A stretch of DNA of 64,000 nt from contig NZ_CP030032.1 of the NCBI RefSeq assembly GCF_003258315.1, positions 3,536,501 to 3,600,500 of the forward strand, in the 5' to 3' direction. This DNA is from Bradymonas sediminis. Its GTDB lineage: Bacteria > Myxococcota_A > Bradymonadia > Bradymonadales > Bradymonadaceae. A program made the position numbers and the translations under genes. Numbering within the stretch: the first letter of the stretch is position 1; each line of letters starts with the position of its first letter. This document shows positions 17,279-28,300 of the stretch, in pieces. The notes under the pieces were generated by a model that was not told the DNA's origin, ran no database searches, and worked only from the letters and a program-made list of their open reading frames with translations.

Positions 17279-17420
17279 ACACGAAGTTCACCCCGATATT
17301 TTGTCGCGTATTTTAATGAGGGCATGTCTTTCTTGCGGTTCTACTCAATTAGAACGATAATGCCCTCCGCGCGCTCGCTCCTAATGCGAGCACTTCTTCC
17401 TCCGAAGCCCCTACGCCATC

Positions 17421-18479
17421 GTGAATAAAGCAGTATATTCAGCGATTCGTCTCGCGACCATTGCCACCGCCATGAGCGCCCTGACGGGTTGCCAAACCAT
17501 GCAAGGCTGGCTCAACACCGAGAGCGAAGCCCCGATTGCGGGCTCCAATCAGACTCCTGAGTCGAATGCCGACCGGGCGTTGAGGTCATCTGAACACGCG
17601 ACGGCCATCGCGCTTGAGCGCGCGCGCGCCTATGCGCAGGGGCGCGCCGACGCTTATTTCGCCGACCCGGCCAAGAACGATGTCGACACGCCAAGCCAGG
17701 CGACGATGCGTACGCTGGAGCGAAAAAAGGCCCGCCCGGCCGGCAATCCGCTCGAATTGATCAACCCCACGATCGCCGACGCCCGCGTCGAGCTCAGCGC
17801 CGACCTGCGCGGCGCCTATCGCGCTTCGGTCAAAGAGGACGACGACCCTGAGATCTTCACCGGGAATTTCTCGTCCAAGCCCGGCACTGAGCTGGTGGTC
17901 TTTAAGCCGGGCAAAGAAGTCGTCGTCTACAGTAAGGACTCCCGCATCGCCCGACTGCCGCTCTCCGGCGACGCTGCACCCGAAGCCTTCGCCGAGCTGG
18001 GACTCGAGCTCGACCCCAGCGGCGTCCAGGCCGTCGACATCGTCCAGGACAACACGCTGCAGTTGCTCACGCACCGACGTATGCCCACCGAAGACGGAAC
18101 CTTCGCCTATAAGGTAAGTGTTCTAAAGGTGATCGGTCCGTTTATCGGCGAAGTCTTCTCCCACACCCTGGCCACCAGCGAGACCGAAGATGGCCCGCTG
18201 ACCCGCGTGGGAACCTATGAGTTCCTGCGCGGCGAAGACCACCGCGACATCCGCTGGATCCCGGCCGATGACAACGGGGAGTGGCAGACCGACCAGGCGG
18301 TCGTGCTCAAATGGAACCAATGGGAAGGGATGTACCGCGTCCCCGCCCCGCCCGCCGCAGCCCCCAAGCGCAACCAAATCCAGGTCTCCGAGAACTCGGC
18401 GCCGCACACTCCCACCAAGGCTACGCTGCCGACCAGCGCGGCTCTCTCCCCCCGTTATCTCAGCACCAATCCAGGCTAG
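17421..18479 (+). CDS. lipoprotein of unknown function
   Basis: Not recognised. A GTG start gives a signal ending in the lipobox ALTGC (residue 24), so the 352-residue product is probably an anchored lipoprotein. Residues 110-310 are beta-rich and regular, with FTGNFSSKPGTELVVFKPGKEVVVYSKDS and GPFIGEVFSHTL...TRVGTYEFLRGEDHRDIRWIPADD. They resemble repeat-blade domains that read out field/display values, but no family is claimed. A Pro/Ala-rich tail ends the protein. It is followed 9 bp later by a small zinc-ribbon gene, so the two are probably one transcript. Confidence 0.68.
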   Translation: MNKAVYSAIRLATIATAMSALTGCQTMQGWLNTESEAPIAGSNQTPESNADRALRSSEHATAIALERARAYAQGRADAYFADPAKNDVDTPSQATMRTLERKKARPAGNPLELINPTIADARVELSADLRGAYRASVKEDDDPEIFTGNFSSKPGTELVVFKPGKEVVVYSKDSRIARLPLSGDAAPEAFAELGLELDPSGVQAVDIVQDNTLQLLTHRRMPTEDGTFAYKVSVLKVIGPFIGEVFSHTLATSETEDGPLTRVGTYEFLRGEDHRDIRWIPADDNGEWQTDQAVVLKWNQWEGMYRVPAPPAAAPKRNQIQVSENSAPHTPTKATLPTSAALSPRYLSTNPG

Positions 18480-18488
18480 GAATCACTC

Positions 18489-18752
18489 GTGGTCTTAATC
18501 GTTCGATGCTTCAAATGCGGCCAACAGGACGTCCGACTCATCGTGGGTGGACGCTCGATTATTCACGCCCGCTGCCACAGCTGCGGCGCGAATTTGCTCG
18601 AAGAGGTCATGGAATTTGAGGCCGAGATCGAGGCCGCCGCCACCGGCAGCCTCCACACCACCGCCGAGCACCAGGCCGTGTCGAGACCCTCCAAGGACAC
18701 GTCTTCTCTCGAGGAGAAGACCTCGACCGTGGTCACCGACGACGAACCCTGA
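18489..18752 (+). CDS. small zinc-ribbon protein
   Basis: An 87-residue protein with a GTG start 9 bp after the preceding lipoprotein gene. It holds one four-Cys zinc ribbon, CFKCG (residues 7-11) and CHSCG (29-33), separated by a short beta hairpin with the RLIVGGRSIIHAR stretch. The remainder is acidic, Ser/Thr/Glu-rich and probably disordered. The Cys spacing fits a structural zinc site. Role unknown; the tight linkage with the lipoprotein gene suggests co-expression only. Confidence 0.68.
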   Translation: MVLIVRCFKCGQQDVRLIVGGRSIIHARCHSCGANLLEEVMEFEAEIEAAATGSLHTTAEHQAVSRPSKDTSSLEEKTSTVVTDDEP

Positions 18753-18776
18753 GCGCCCCCTCCCCCTCGACATTAT

Positions 18777-21731
18777 TTAGGTATCGCTCGGCGCGACGCG
18801 CACTTGCGCGCGCCGCGCGTCCCAGAAGAGTCGCGGCGACGCGCCTCCCTCCCCGTTTAGCAACGCCTGGGTCACCGGCTGATAGAGGTGCTCGCTGATG
18901 AGCGCCTCGACCGCGCGCGCGTCGGCCACCTGCGAGGCCTGCTCGCGCAGGTATTCGGTCAGCGACGCGTCGATCTGTACCGCGAGGCGATACTCGTTTC
19001 GAAGCGCCTCGATAAACGCATCGGTGCGCTGCTCGAGCAACTCCAGAACGACATCTCCGCCCTGACCCAGCGAGTGAAACGCGACCGCCGCGTCGATCGG
19101 GTCGCGCAATTGGGACGCCAGCCCGCTCGGCAGCGCCCGCAGCGCCGCTTCATTGCCCTTGCCTGGCCCGCTGGCACTCGGGGCGCCAGCGGCAGCGCCG
19201 GCAAACCCGATGGCCTGCGCGCTGCGATCGGTGTCGGCGTGGACCGTCAGGATGAAGAGACTATTTCGCACATCCGCCCGGTGCCCGCGGGTGTCCACAA
19301 TCTCGCCGTCATCGATCAGGCGCAAAATTCGCGATTGAATCTGCGGGTGGGCGCGGTCGAAATCCTCAAAGAGCACCACGCTGCTGGGGCGGCGGCGCAG
19401 CGGGGTGACGAAGAGATCCTCATCCTCATAGCCCACGTAGCCGGGCGGCGAGCCGATCAGCCGGCTGATGCTATGCGCCTCCTGAAAATCATTCATATCC
19501 ACGCGCAGCAGGGCCTTCGGGTCGTCGAAGACCTCCTGGGCGAGGGCGCGGGCCAGGGTTGATTTACCCACGCCTGCCGGGCCGACAAACAGCAGCACCG
19601 CCATGGGGCGCATCTTGCCGGCGTTGCGCAAACGACTACTCACCAGGGCGTGGGCGATCTGGCGAATCGAGTCCTTCTGCCCCAGCACCCGCGCGCCCAG
19701 GCGCGCCTCGATGCCCACCCACCAGTTGATCTCACCGCGCAGCAGGCGGTCCAGCGGAATCCCGGTCTTCATATGGACCTGACGCGCCACGTCATCGCGC
19801 CCGACCCGTCGACTAAAATCAATCTTCTGCATCGGCGGCACCTCGACGTCGGGCGCCAGCGGGTTGGTCTCCATCAACTTCGAGGGGTCGCGCTCATCGG
19901 CGTCGCTGCGCTCATCGCCAATTTGTCCGTCATCGCTCGCCTGGGATGAGGACTGCGCCCCGACCTCGCCGACGGCCTGCGCCTGGCCGGGCACCTCCAG
20001 GTCGTTGGCCCGCGCGATGCACGCGTCCATCAGCAACTTCTTTGCCTTATCGGGCAGGCGCTGCTCGGGCAGATAACGCACCGACAACTCGATGGCCGCC
20101 TCGATGGCCGCGGCGTCCACCGCGACCTCATAATCCACCTCAAATTCGGGAGCCAGCGCGCTCAAGATATCGCGCACCATCGGCTCGGTGGGCTCCTTGA
20201 TCTCGATGCGCTCGAAGCGCCGCTTCAGCGCCGAGTCCTGCTCGAACCAGCGGTGATACTCGGCCTCGGTGGTCGCCCCGACCACGGCGATATCGCCGGA
20301 GGCCAGCGCGCGCTTAAAATGGTTGGGCACCGCGGCCGGCGAGTTGCTCGACGAGCGCGGCGCGAAGACGGCGTGGGCCTCGTCGATAAAGAGGATGACG
20401 TCTTTTCTGGACTCCTCAAGCAGGCTCTTAATGCGCAGCTCCAGGTCCCCGCGGTAGCTCGTGCCGCTCATCAGGCTGGCGCCGTTGAGCTCGATGACCC
20501 GGTACCCCTGCAGCTTTTTTGGCACCTGCCCCAGCGCGATCCGCTGGGCCAAACCCACAGCGAGCGCGGTCTTTCCGACGCCCGCTTCGCCGCACAGAAG
20601 TGGGTTTCGCTGCTCGCGGCGCAGCAAGATATTGATCACGCGCTGCAGCTCGATATCACGCCCGACGATCGGCGGCAGGCTCCCCAGAATGGCCTCCTCG
20701 GTGAGGTCGCGCCCGAGCATATCCAGGGTCGGCGTGAGTTGGCGTTTGGCGGCGAAGTCGATCGCGGCGTCGACCGCGAATTCCTGCTCCAGCATCTTCG
20801 GGTCGCCCAGGGCCTGGCGGATCTCAGACTCCAGCCCGAGCGCCTGGATCAACTCAAGGCTCGAGCCCCCATCCTCCAAAAACGCCTCGATCAGGTCGCG
20901 CTCGCCGACCTCACCCTCCTCGGCGCGCTCGGCGGCAAAGGAGAGCATCCGAATCATGCGCGGGGTCAGGGTCTTTCGGCCGACCAAAAACGCCGGGATG
21001 GGATCGGGCTTATTGCCGATGAGCCGCAATAACTCGTCGCGCAGCCGCCCCGGCTCCAACCCGCGCGCCTTCGCCGCGCGCCACATAATCGAGTGATTCA
21101 CCGAGCAGAGCATGGCGATCAGGTGCGGAGTCCCCAGAAACGGCGTCCCGTGGGCCACCGCGATTTGCATCGCCCCCTGCAGGATTCGCCAGGCCGAGTC
21201 ACCAAAAACCGGCTCGGCCAAGAGCCCCTTCTTATCAAAAAGTTGGTCGCCCTTGCCCTCACTGAGCCGACGAATCGCCCAACGTATCGAGGCCGACTCG
21301 GTGGCCTCCGCGCGCCAGGACACGCAGCGCGCCAACGCCGTCAGGCCAATCGTCGCCTCTCCGGCCCCCCGCGACATATCGTAGGCTTCTTCCAAAATGC
21401 GGATAAACCCGCGCGAGAAAAACTCCCGATGTAGCACCGGCGCCTCTTGCGTCGGCTCCTCCTCGATCTCGCGGGCCAACACGCGCAGGCGCGGCAGCAC
21501 ATCGGCCGGCTTGACGACCCCGTCGCTGCCCTCGGCGATCAAAATATCGAGGTCCGGCGAGCCATACTCAAGCAGGATAATCAGCAGGTCGAGCGGCAAA
21601 TAAATGCGCCGCTCGATCTGCTGAAGCCACTCGCCCATGCGCTCTAACAGAGCTCTGGCTTCGGCCGAAAAAGCGGCGGTTTTCAACGTGCCATCTGTGC
21701 CAAAGAGCACTTTATGGGCGAGAGGCTTCAT
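18777..21731 (-). CDS. Clp/Hsp100-type AAA+ ATPase with degenerate second ATPase domain
   Basis: A 984-residue class 1 Clp ATPase-like unfoldase. The N-terminal 340 residues carry four Clp_N-like half-repeats (for example FSAEARALLERM and SAWRILQGAMQIAVAHGTPF). D1 is complete: Walker A GEAGVGKT (381-388), pore SYRG (425-428), Walker B ILFIDEAH (446-453), sensor 1 GATT and arginine finger KRRF. An acidic linker (580-630) replaces a ClpB middle domain. D2 has Walker A GPAGVGKS (717-724) and pore GYVG (764-767). However, Walker B reads VVLFED instead of DE, the NRID arginine finger is DPID, and no GAR sensor 2 is seen. No ClpP-binding IGF loop was found. It is not linked to T6SS genes. ATP use by D2 is doubtful. 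Confidence 0.85.
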   Translation of the reverse strand: MKPLAHKVLFGTDGTLKTAAFSAEARALLERMGEWLQQIERRIYLPLDLLIILLEYGSPDLDILIAEGSDGVVKPADVLPRLRVLAREIEEEPTQEAPVLHREFFSRGFIRILEEAYDMSRGAGEATIGLTALARCVSWRAEATESASIRWAIRRLSEGKGDQLFDKKGLLAEPVFGDSAWRILQGAMQIAVAHGTPFLGTPHLIAMLCSVNHSIMWRAAKARGLEPGRLRDELLRLIGNKPDPIPAFLVGRKTLTPRMIRMLSFAAERAEEGEVGERDLIEAFLEDGGSSLELIQALGLESEIRQALGDPKMLEQEFAVDAAIDFAAKRQLTPTLDMLGRDLTEEAILGSLPPIVGRDIELQRVINILLRREQRNPLLCGEAGVGKTALAVGLAQRIALGQVPKKLQGYRVIELNGASLMSGTSYRGDLELRIKSLLEESRKDVILFIDEAHAVFAPRSSSNSPAAVPNHFKRALASGDIAVVGATTEAEYHRWFEQDSALKRRFERIEIKEPTEPMVRDILSALAPEFEVDYEVAVDAAAIEAAIELSVRYLPEQRLPDKAKKLLMDACIARANDLEVPGQAQAVGEVGAQSSSQASDDGQIGDERSDADERDPSKLMETNPLAPDVEVPPMQKIDFSRRVGRDDVARQVHMKTGIPLDRLLRGEINWWVGIEARLGARVLGQKDSIRQIAHALVSSRLRNAGKMRPMAVLLFVGPAGVGKSTLARALAQEVFDDPKALLRVDMNDFQEAHSISRLIGSPPGYVGYEDEDLFVTPLRRRPSSVVLFEDFDRAHPQIQSRILRLIDDGEIVDTRGHRADVRNSLFILTVHADTDRSAQAIGFAGAAAGAPSASGPGKGNEAALRALPSGLASQLRDPIDAAVAFHSLGQGGDVVLELLEQRTDAFIEALRNEYRLAVQIDASLTEYLREQASQVADARAVEALISEHLYQPVTQALLNGEGGASPRLFWDARRAQVRVAPSDT

Positions 21732-22003
21732 ATCTTCACGCGCTGACTAGAATAGAACTCGGGTCCTCGGGCGATCGCGAAACACGGCAAGATCCGATGC
21801 CGCAAATTCGGCCAACCGACCGAGCATATGCTAGCGCATCGCGCCCGGCTTTGGAAATATAGCAGCCCCACGAACAACAATGACGCCGCGCCACAGCAAC
21901 ATTAAACACCAATCTCGTGCTTAATGGATCTTTTCGGGCTATACTCGCCCGCGAGCACGCTATTTTGACTGTTCACGCTATTCTTAAACCGGGTCGAATC
22001 CAA
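21732..22003. other. divergent intergenic region
   Basis: A 272-bp spacer between the Clp-like gene (minus) and the FG-GAP lipoprotein gene (plus). No clear promoter box pair, hairpin or small ORF was recognised. Confidence 0.4.
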
Positions 22004-24412
22004 ATGCCGCACTCATTTCATCCAACCCCTCGCGCCCTGCTAAAAAAACCCATCTTCGCCGGACTTTTGCTCATCCTCCTGTCGGGGTGCGGCGATTGCG
22101 GAGACGGAACCCTTCAGGGCGGCCCAACCCAGACGCAAGACACCGGATGGGACGTCGGTGAGCGAAAGGATGTGTCAGGGCCTGAGGATGCCGGCAAGGA
22201 CGCGACCGGCGACGCCACACGGGACGCCGAGGAGAGCGACGCGGCGGTCTGCGACCCGGCCAACCAATGCGCCTCGGAGTGCTGCGAGAGCGCGGAGTTA
22301 TGCCTTCGCGACGCCTGCGTGCTGCCCGGCCAGACCTGCGAGCACAACCTGGAGTGCGCCAACGGCGAGATTTGCGAGCCCTCCATTGGGCGCTGCATCC
22401 CCGACCCCGGCGTGGTCTGCGAGTACCGCCCCGACACCGATATTTTCGAGCCCTCGGTGACCCTTGCCTGGAATGAGCCGTCTGCCGAGGAGCTCGCCGC
22501 ATTCCCGGGGTCGCCCTCCAACCAGGTCATGATGACCCCGGCGGTCATCGACCTGAACGAAGACGGCATCCCCGAGATCATCTTCTCGACCTTTAGCGGC
22601 GGCAGCTATAACGGCCGCGGCGTGCTGCGCGCGATCGACGGCAAGACCTACGCGCCGCTGTTCAACTTTACCGAGCCCGACAAGCTCGTGTCGGCAGCGG
22701 CCTCGCTGGCCGTCGGAGATATCGACGGTGACGGGCGCGTCGAGATCGTCGCCGCGGCCTGGAGCGCCGATGGCGGGCAGCGCGAGATCATCGCCTTCGA
22801 CGATTATACCACCGGCTGGGAGGTCATGTGGCGCACCACGAATAACCTCACCGTGGGCTCCGGCGGCGTCGCCCTGGCCGACCTGGACGCCGACGGCCAG
22901 GTCGAGGTTTACGGGTCGAATTGGGTGGTCGACGCGCGCACAGGCGCTCTGCTGTGCCGCCCCAGCGACATCGGCGCAAGCTCGGTCAACGCGATCGCGG
23001 CGGACCTCGATGGCGACGGGAAAATGGAGGTCATTACCCAGGGCGGCGCGTTCAAATTTGACCGCGCAAGCGGCGTCTGTTCGACCTATTGGCAATTTGA
23101 CGCGGCAAGCGGCGAAGTGGCGGTCGGCGACTTTGGGACATTCACCGACGGCCAGCGCAATTTCGACGCGCTCGACGGTGTGCCGGAGGTCGTCAGCGTG
23201 AGCGTGGCGGCCAGCGACCAGGTCCGCCTGCACAACGGGCAAACCGGCGGGACCATCTGGAAGGCGACGATGCCGACCACCGGCCACCCCGTCTATAGCG
23301 ACGCGCAATGCTCGAATAAAGCCGGCGCCGGCGCGCCGACCGTGGCCGACTTCAACGGGGACTCCTTCCCGCAGGTCGCCACCGCGGGCGCCTGCTATTA
23401 TACGGTCTTTGAGCGCGATGGGACGCTGCGCTGGAAGACCCCGGTGCGCGACTTCTCAAGCCGCGTCACCGGCTCGAGCGTCTTCGACTTCCAGGGCGAC
23501 GGCAAAGCCGAAGTCGTCTACGCCGACGAGTGTTTTGTGCGCGTCTACGACGGCACGGGCAACGGCGACGGCACCACCGAGATCCTCTTCGAGCGCCCGC
23601 ACACCTCGGGGACCCTGCGCGAATTGCCGGTCATCGCCGACGTCAACAACAACTACCACGCCAATATCGTGGCGATCTCGAACGACTACTCCACGGGCTT
23701 GAGCAACGCCTGCTCCAATGACTGGCCGGCCTTCGGTCCACCGAGCAACGCCGAGCACGGCATCCTGGTCTTCCAGGACGTCCAGGACCGCTGGGTCGCC
23801 ACCCGACCGGTGTGGAACCAGCACGCCTACCACGTCACCAACGTCTGTGATGGACGCCCCGGCTCGGTATGCCCCGGCCGCCCCAACACCGTGGGCGCCA
23901 TCCCGATCGGAGAGCTCGATAACTGGACTCAACCCGGCCTGAATAACTACCGCCAGAACGTCCAGGGAGAGGGGCTGTTTAACGCCCCCGACCTCGCCGT
24001 CACCAACCTGGCCACCGACTGCGACGCCAGCGAAGGCGTGACCTTCCACGTCACCATCTCCAACCTGGGCACCCGCGGCGTGCCCGAGGGCACCGAGGTC
24101 GCGCTCTACGTGACGGTCGAGGGAAGCCCCGAGCAATACCTCACCACGCTGACGACCACCGTGCGCCTGCTCCCCGGCGGCGCCGAAACGCTCGTCTATG
24201 TCTGGGAGAACGCCCCCGACCCCTCGGGCAATACCATCACCGTGCGCGCCATCGCCGACGCCGATGAAGACGGCAATGGCCAGCATAATGAGTGCCACGA
24301 GGATAATAACGAGCTGCAAAACCAGGCGACCTGCGCCTGCCAGGAAAACACCGACTGCAACCCCGGCGAGTTCTGCGCCAGCACAGGCGAATGTTTGCCG
24401 ATGGACGGCTAG
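22004..24412 (+). CDS. Cys-rich FG-GAP/VCBS repeat lipoprotein
   Basis: Exported lipoprotein of 802 residues. The signal ends with lipobox LLSGC near residue 25, then an Asp-rich linker. A Cys-rich module follows at about residues 80-130 (CDPANQCASECCESAELCLRDACVLPGQTCEHNLEC...). A seven-bladed-type FG-GAP propeller carries calcium-loop motifs DLNEDGIPEI, DIDGDGRVEI, DLDADGQVEV, DLDGDGKMEV, DFNGDSFPQV and DFQGDGKAEV. A CARDB-like adhesion domain (PDLAVTNLATDC...VTISNLGTRGVPEG) and a second Cys cluster (CQENTDCNPGEFC) end the protein. The Met at 22004 is set by the signal peptide. A role in surface binding is inferred from the domains only. Confidence 0.83.
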   Translation: MPHSFHPTPRALLKKPIFAGLLLILLSGCGDCGDGTLQGGPTQTQDTGWDVGERKDVSGPEDAGKDATGDATRDAEESDAAVCDPANQCASECCESAELCLRDACVLPGQTCEHNLECANGEICEPSIGRCIPDPGVVCEYRPDTDIFEPSVTLAWNEPSAEELAAFPGSPSNQVMMTPAVIDLNEDGIPEIIFSTFSGGSYNGRGVLRAIDGKTYAPLFNFTEPDKLVSAAASLAVGDIDGDGRVEIVAAAWSADGGQREIIAFDDYTTGWEVMWRTTNNLTVGSGGVALADLDADGQVEVYGSNWVVDARTGALLCRPSDIGASSVNAIAADLDGDGKMEVITQGGAFKFDRASGVCSTYWQFDAASGEVAVGDFGTFTDGQRNFDALDGVPEVVSVSVAASDQVRLHNGQTGGTIWKATMPTTGHPVYSDAQCSNKAGAGAPTVADFNGDSFPQVATAGACYYTVFERDGTLRWKTPVRDFSSRVTGSSVFDFQGDGKAEVVYADECFVRVYDGTGNGDGTTEILFERPHTSGTLRELPVIADVNNNYHANIVAISNDYSTGLSNACSNDWPAFGPPSNAEHGILVFQDVQDRWVATRPVWNQHAYHVTNVCDGRPGSVCPGRPNTVGAIPIGELDNWTQPGLNNYRQNVQGEGLFNAPDLAVTNLATDCDASEGVTFHVTISNLGTRGVPEGTEVALYVTVEGSPEQYLTTLTTTVRLLPGGAETLVYVWENAPDPSGNTITVRAIADADEDGNGQHNECHEDNNELQNQATCACQENTDCNPGEFCASTGECLPMDG

Positions 24413-24425
24413 AGCCTGGCCAAAA

Positions 24426-24466
24426 CGCAAATGCCCCAACCAGGCGAGCTGGTTGGGGCATTTGCG
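24426..24466. terminator. long perfect hairpin between convergent genes
   Basis: CGCAAATGCCCCAACCAG (24426-24443) pairs exactly with 24449-24466 around a GCGAG loop. There is no T-run on either side beyond the stem's own TTT/AAA, so it may be a terminator or a stabilising hairpin. Confidence 0.6.
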
Positions 24467-24491
24467 CGAGACGGGGTGCTGCGGGCGAAAA

Positions 24492-25205
24492 TCACGCCCT
24501 CTTTTGTGCGATCACCACCAGGAACCCGCCAAAATACTTAAGCGCGGTGTCGCGCCCCATAAACTCGAGCTTTCGCAGCGCATGGCCGACCAGCGGGATC
24601 TTATGGACCGCGGCGGTCGGGGTGAAGATGCGAATGCCCGAGAAGTCGACCAGGCGCAGGCTGTCGGGCATGCGGCGGGTCAATTCGGAGGCGTCGTCCC
24701 AGCGGGTCAGGATGGCGCTCTCGTCGGTCTCGCGCGAAATTTTACGCGGCCCGGCGACCTTCTTGGCCAGATAACGCAGGCTCTTGGGGTTATAAAACTC
24801 CAGGATAAGATGGCCGCCCGGGCGGGTGACCCGCGCCATCTCGCTCATGGCCTTGTCGATATCGCGCACGTGGGCGAGCACCTTGAAGCTGTAGACGACG
24901 TCGAAGGAATTATCCTCAAAGGGCAGCGCGGTGACGTCGGCCTGGGCCACATCCAGCCCGCGCGCGGCGGCCTGCTGCAGCATCCCGTGGCTGATGTCGA
25001 TGCCCACCGCGCTCTGGGTGCGCCCGGCGATGCGGTTCATGATCAAGCCGGTGCCGCAGCCGACCTCGAGCACTTCTTTTCCGACGACATAATTGCCCAG
25101 CAGATCGACCTCTAGATCGTCGATCATCGCGTGGTAGCCGCGGTCACGTCCGCGCTCATACCAATCCGCAAATTCATCGTAATACGCTCGATTGTCTTTT
25201 TTCAT
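24492..25205 (-). CDS. class I SAM-dependent methyltransferase
   Basis: Rossmann-fold methyltransferase of 237 residues. Motif I LEVGCGTG is preceded by GKEV and followed by VGIDIS (acidic loop end). Motif II is ADVTALPFEDNSFDVVYS and motif III includes RVTRPGGHLILEFYNP. The layout matches the Ubi/Coq5-like or small-molecule methyltransferases; the acceptor is unknown. The gene diverges from the kinase gene across 176 bp. Nothing in the neighbourhood names a substrate. Confidence 0.85.
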   Translation of the reverse strand: MKKDNRAYYDEFADWYERGRDRGYHAMIDDLEVDLLGNYVVGKEVLEVGCGTGLIMNRIAGRTQSAVGIDISHGMLQQAAARGLDVAQADVTALPFEDNSFDVVYSFKVLAHVRDIDKAMSEMARVTRPGGHLILEFYNPKSLRYLAKKVAGPRKISRETDESAILTRWDDASELTRRMPDSLRLVDFSGIRIFTPTAAVHKIPLVGHALRKLEFMGRDTALKYFGGFLVVIAQKRA

Positions 25206-25381
25206 GCGATCAAACCTTAAAAGGATGCCTGGGCGGCAATAATAGTTGCGCCATTTCGAGAAGGTGCGACAAACATCGGAGGCTAGCTATTAGCTGACAC
25301 CTCGCATAATTTGCGCTAAAATGAACTAAGAACCGTTTTTTCTCAAGCCTGCGGTCGTCGCAACACCCCGGAGTCGCCCGA

Positions 25382-28300
25382 ATGGGTCGCACACAACGTC
25401 TGAACCAACCAGAAGAATTCGGCAAATACCAACTTGTCGCACGCCTGGCCCACGGGCGCATGGGCGATGTCTATCGGGCCAAGAGCCACGGGGTGGAGGG
25501 CTTTGAGAAAATCCTGGTCATCAAAGCGATTAACCCGGGGCTGGCGGGCGTGCCCGGCCTGGTCGACACGATTATCGACGAGGCCAAGCGCTCGGTGGCG
25601 CTGTCGCACGCCAATATCGCCCAGGTCTATGACCTCGGGCAAACCGATGATGGCCGCTTTTATCTGGCCACCGAATATATCAGCGGGTTTGACCTGGCCC
25701 GCGCGCTCACGGTCAGCCGGCGAAGCGCGCAGCCATTGCCCCAGGAGCTGGCGATTTTCATCGCCAGCGAGGTCGCCAAGGGCCTGGACTACGCGCATCG
25801 GCGAAAAGACTTCGACTTCAATAGCCTCAATATTTTGCACCGCGACCTGGTGCCCTCAAATATCGTGCTCTCCTTCGACGGGGAAGCCAAGATCACCGAC
25901 TTCGGGGTCTCGCGCGCCCTCGATCTGGTGGGGAGCATCGACGCCATTGATACCCGGCGTCGCCTGCTCTATGTCGCCCCCGAGGTCGCCCAGGGCCAGC
26001 CGCACACCCGCCAAAGCGACATCTTCAGCCTCGGCCTGGTCCTCTACGAGATGCTCGCCGGGCGCCACCCCTATGAGGATCCCAACGCGCCGAAATTCGA
26101 CGCCAATACGCCGCAGCGCACCGTCGAGAAATTTGTCCGGCGGGTGAAAGAAGCCAAGATTGAGCCGATCTCCCAGCACGCCACGGTGCCGCGAAAGCTC
26201 CAGCAGATCGTGGAGTCGATGCTCGTGCCAGACCCGGCCGGGCGCGCCACCAGCGCCGGGCAGGTCTACGAGGAATTGATCGGCTACCTCTTCGGCAATA
26301 ACCTGCGCGCCGACAGCCGCACGCTGGGGCAATTCGTCCAGCAATTGCGCCGCGAGGAGCAGCGCATCGCCCCCGAAGAGATCCCCCAGGAGGTTGGCTT
26401 CGACGAGATCAGCATGGGCGAGTGGACCGGGTCCTTCAGCGACGAAGACCTGATCGACGACTTCGCCGAGCACCTCATCGGCGACGGCCAACCGCGCCGC
26501 CCGCAGGTCCCGCAGCTCTCGTCGCCGACCCACGCCGACCTTCCGACGGCCAAGATCCAGGAGCTGCTCGCCGGGCGCTCAAAGCACACGCCCGCCGACC
26601 CGAGCGACTCCCCGGAGCTGCCCGGCGCGCTGCAGGATTATTTCCTCTCAGTGCGCGCCGGCAACGGCAAGGCCGTGCTGGCCACGGGGCAATTTGGCTC
26701 CGGGCGCGACCACCTCTCTGACCGGCTCATCAATGTCCTGGGCTGGCGAGGCAATACGCAGGCCATCGCCATTCAGGCGACCCGCGACGACCTCTATCGC
26801 CCGTTTGGCGTGCTCACCGACCTGATCTTGCGCTGCCTGCAAGACACCGTCACCGGCAGCGTCGACCTGCACCGCTCCGCCCTGCAGATGCTGCGCGCCC
26901 TGCCCGATGTTAGCCCGCAGGCCGCCGATACCCTCGGCGCCCTCTGGGATATCGAGGCGATGCCGCTGATGGACTACAACCAGCGCCGCGCCAACCTGAC
27001 CAGCCTCTTCAACGCGTTGCTGCGCGATTTCTGCCGCCGCGGCCCGATGGTCCTGGTCATCGACCGCGTCGAGCTGGTCGACCGCCTCACCCTGGACGTG
27101 CTGCGCGATCTCGTCGCGACCATCGACGCGCTGCCGGTGATGCTGGTGATGACCACCCATAGCGAGGAGTCGACCCGCGCCGCCTTCAACCTGGGCAACC
27201 CGGAGAACCTCGAGACGGTCAAGGTGCTCGGCAAAGAGGACACACGATTCGAGACCTTTGATACCCTCTCGGATCTGGCGGCTGAGATCTTGCTTATCCT
27301 GGTGGTCTGCGGGCAACCGATGTCGCAGAGCGACTTCGCCCAGATCCTGCAAATCCCCAGTGATACCCTGATGTTAGCGCTGCGCGAGCTGGTCGACTCA
27401 GGCGCGGTGCGCGTGCCCGAGATGGGCGTCTTTTACGCAAGCTCGGCCGACAGCAACGCCTGGGTTCACCAGAACTTCGCGCACCGCGAACTCATCGACG
27501 TGGCCCGGACCCTGGCGCGCTATTATAAGCATCGCGTGGCGCGCAATCAGATCGACCGGCTCACCCCGACGCTTATTATGTTGCACGCGCTGGCCGGCGA
27601 CCGGCGGCGCATGTTGCGCCTGGCCGGCGCCTATAGCCGCTGGCTGGAGCGCGCCGGCTGGACCGGCATCGCCATCGAATTCTACCGCCACGTGGCGGAC
27701 CTGCTGGCCGAGCACTCCCTGGGCTCGCCGCAGGCGCGCATCGACTATATGCTGCTGCGCGCCGAGCTCGCCCTGGACCTGTCACTGCTCGACGATGCCC
27801 GCGCGAGCCTGCAGCCCATCGCCGCCCTGAGCGAATCGCTTCGAAACGAGCACGGCACCGTGCGCGGCCAGCTGCTCTTCGGGCAGATGGCGATGCAACA
27901 GGACGACCTGGAGGAGGCCAAGACCTATTTCCACCGCGCCTCCAGCCTCGCGCGAAATCTCAACGACGCCGACCTTTTGGCGCGCAGTTTGCTGGCCCTG
28001 GCCGGATGGAATCAGCGCTACGGCGATCTGGCCAAGAGCCATCGAAACCTGGAGAGCGCGCAGAACCTCTTCAGCCACTCCGGCACCTTCCGCATGGACC
28101 TGCGCACCCGCTCGAAGCTGCTGCATCAATTGGTCGAGATGTGGACGACCCGCGGGGTCTTCGGCCAGGCCGCCCAGCGCAGCGCCGACCTCAGCCGCCT
28201 GGCCGAAGTCTGCGAGCTCACCAGCGTGCAATGCCGCGCGATGTGGGCCCAGGCACAGCTGCTCGACGCCAAGGGGCAGTACACCCAGGCGCTGGAGTTG

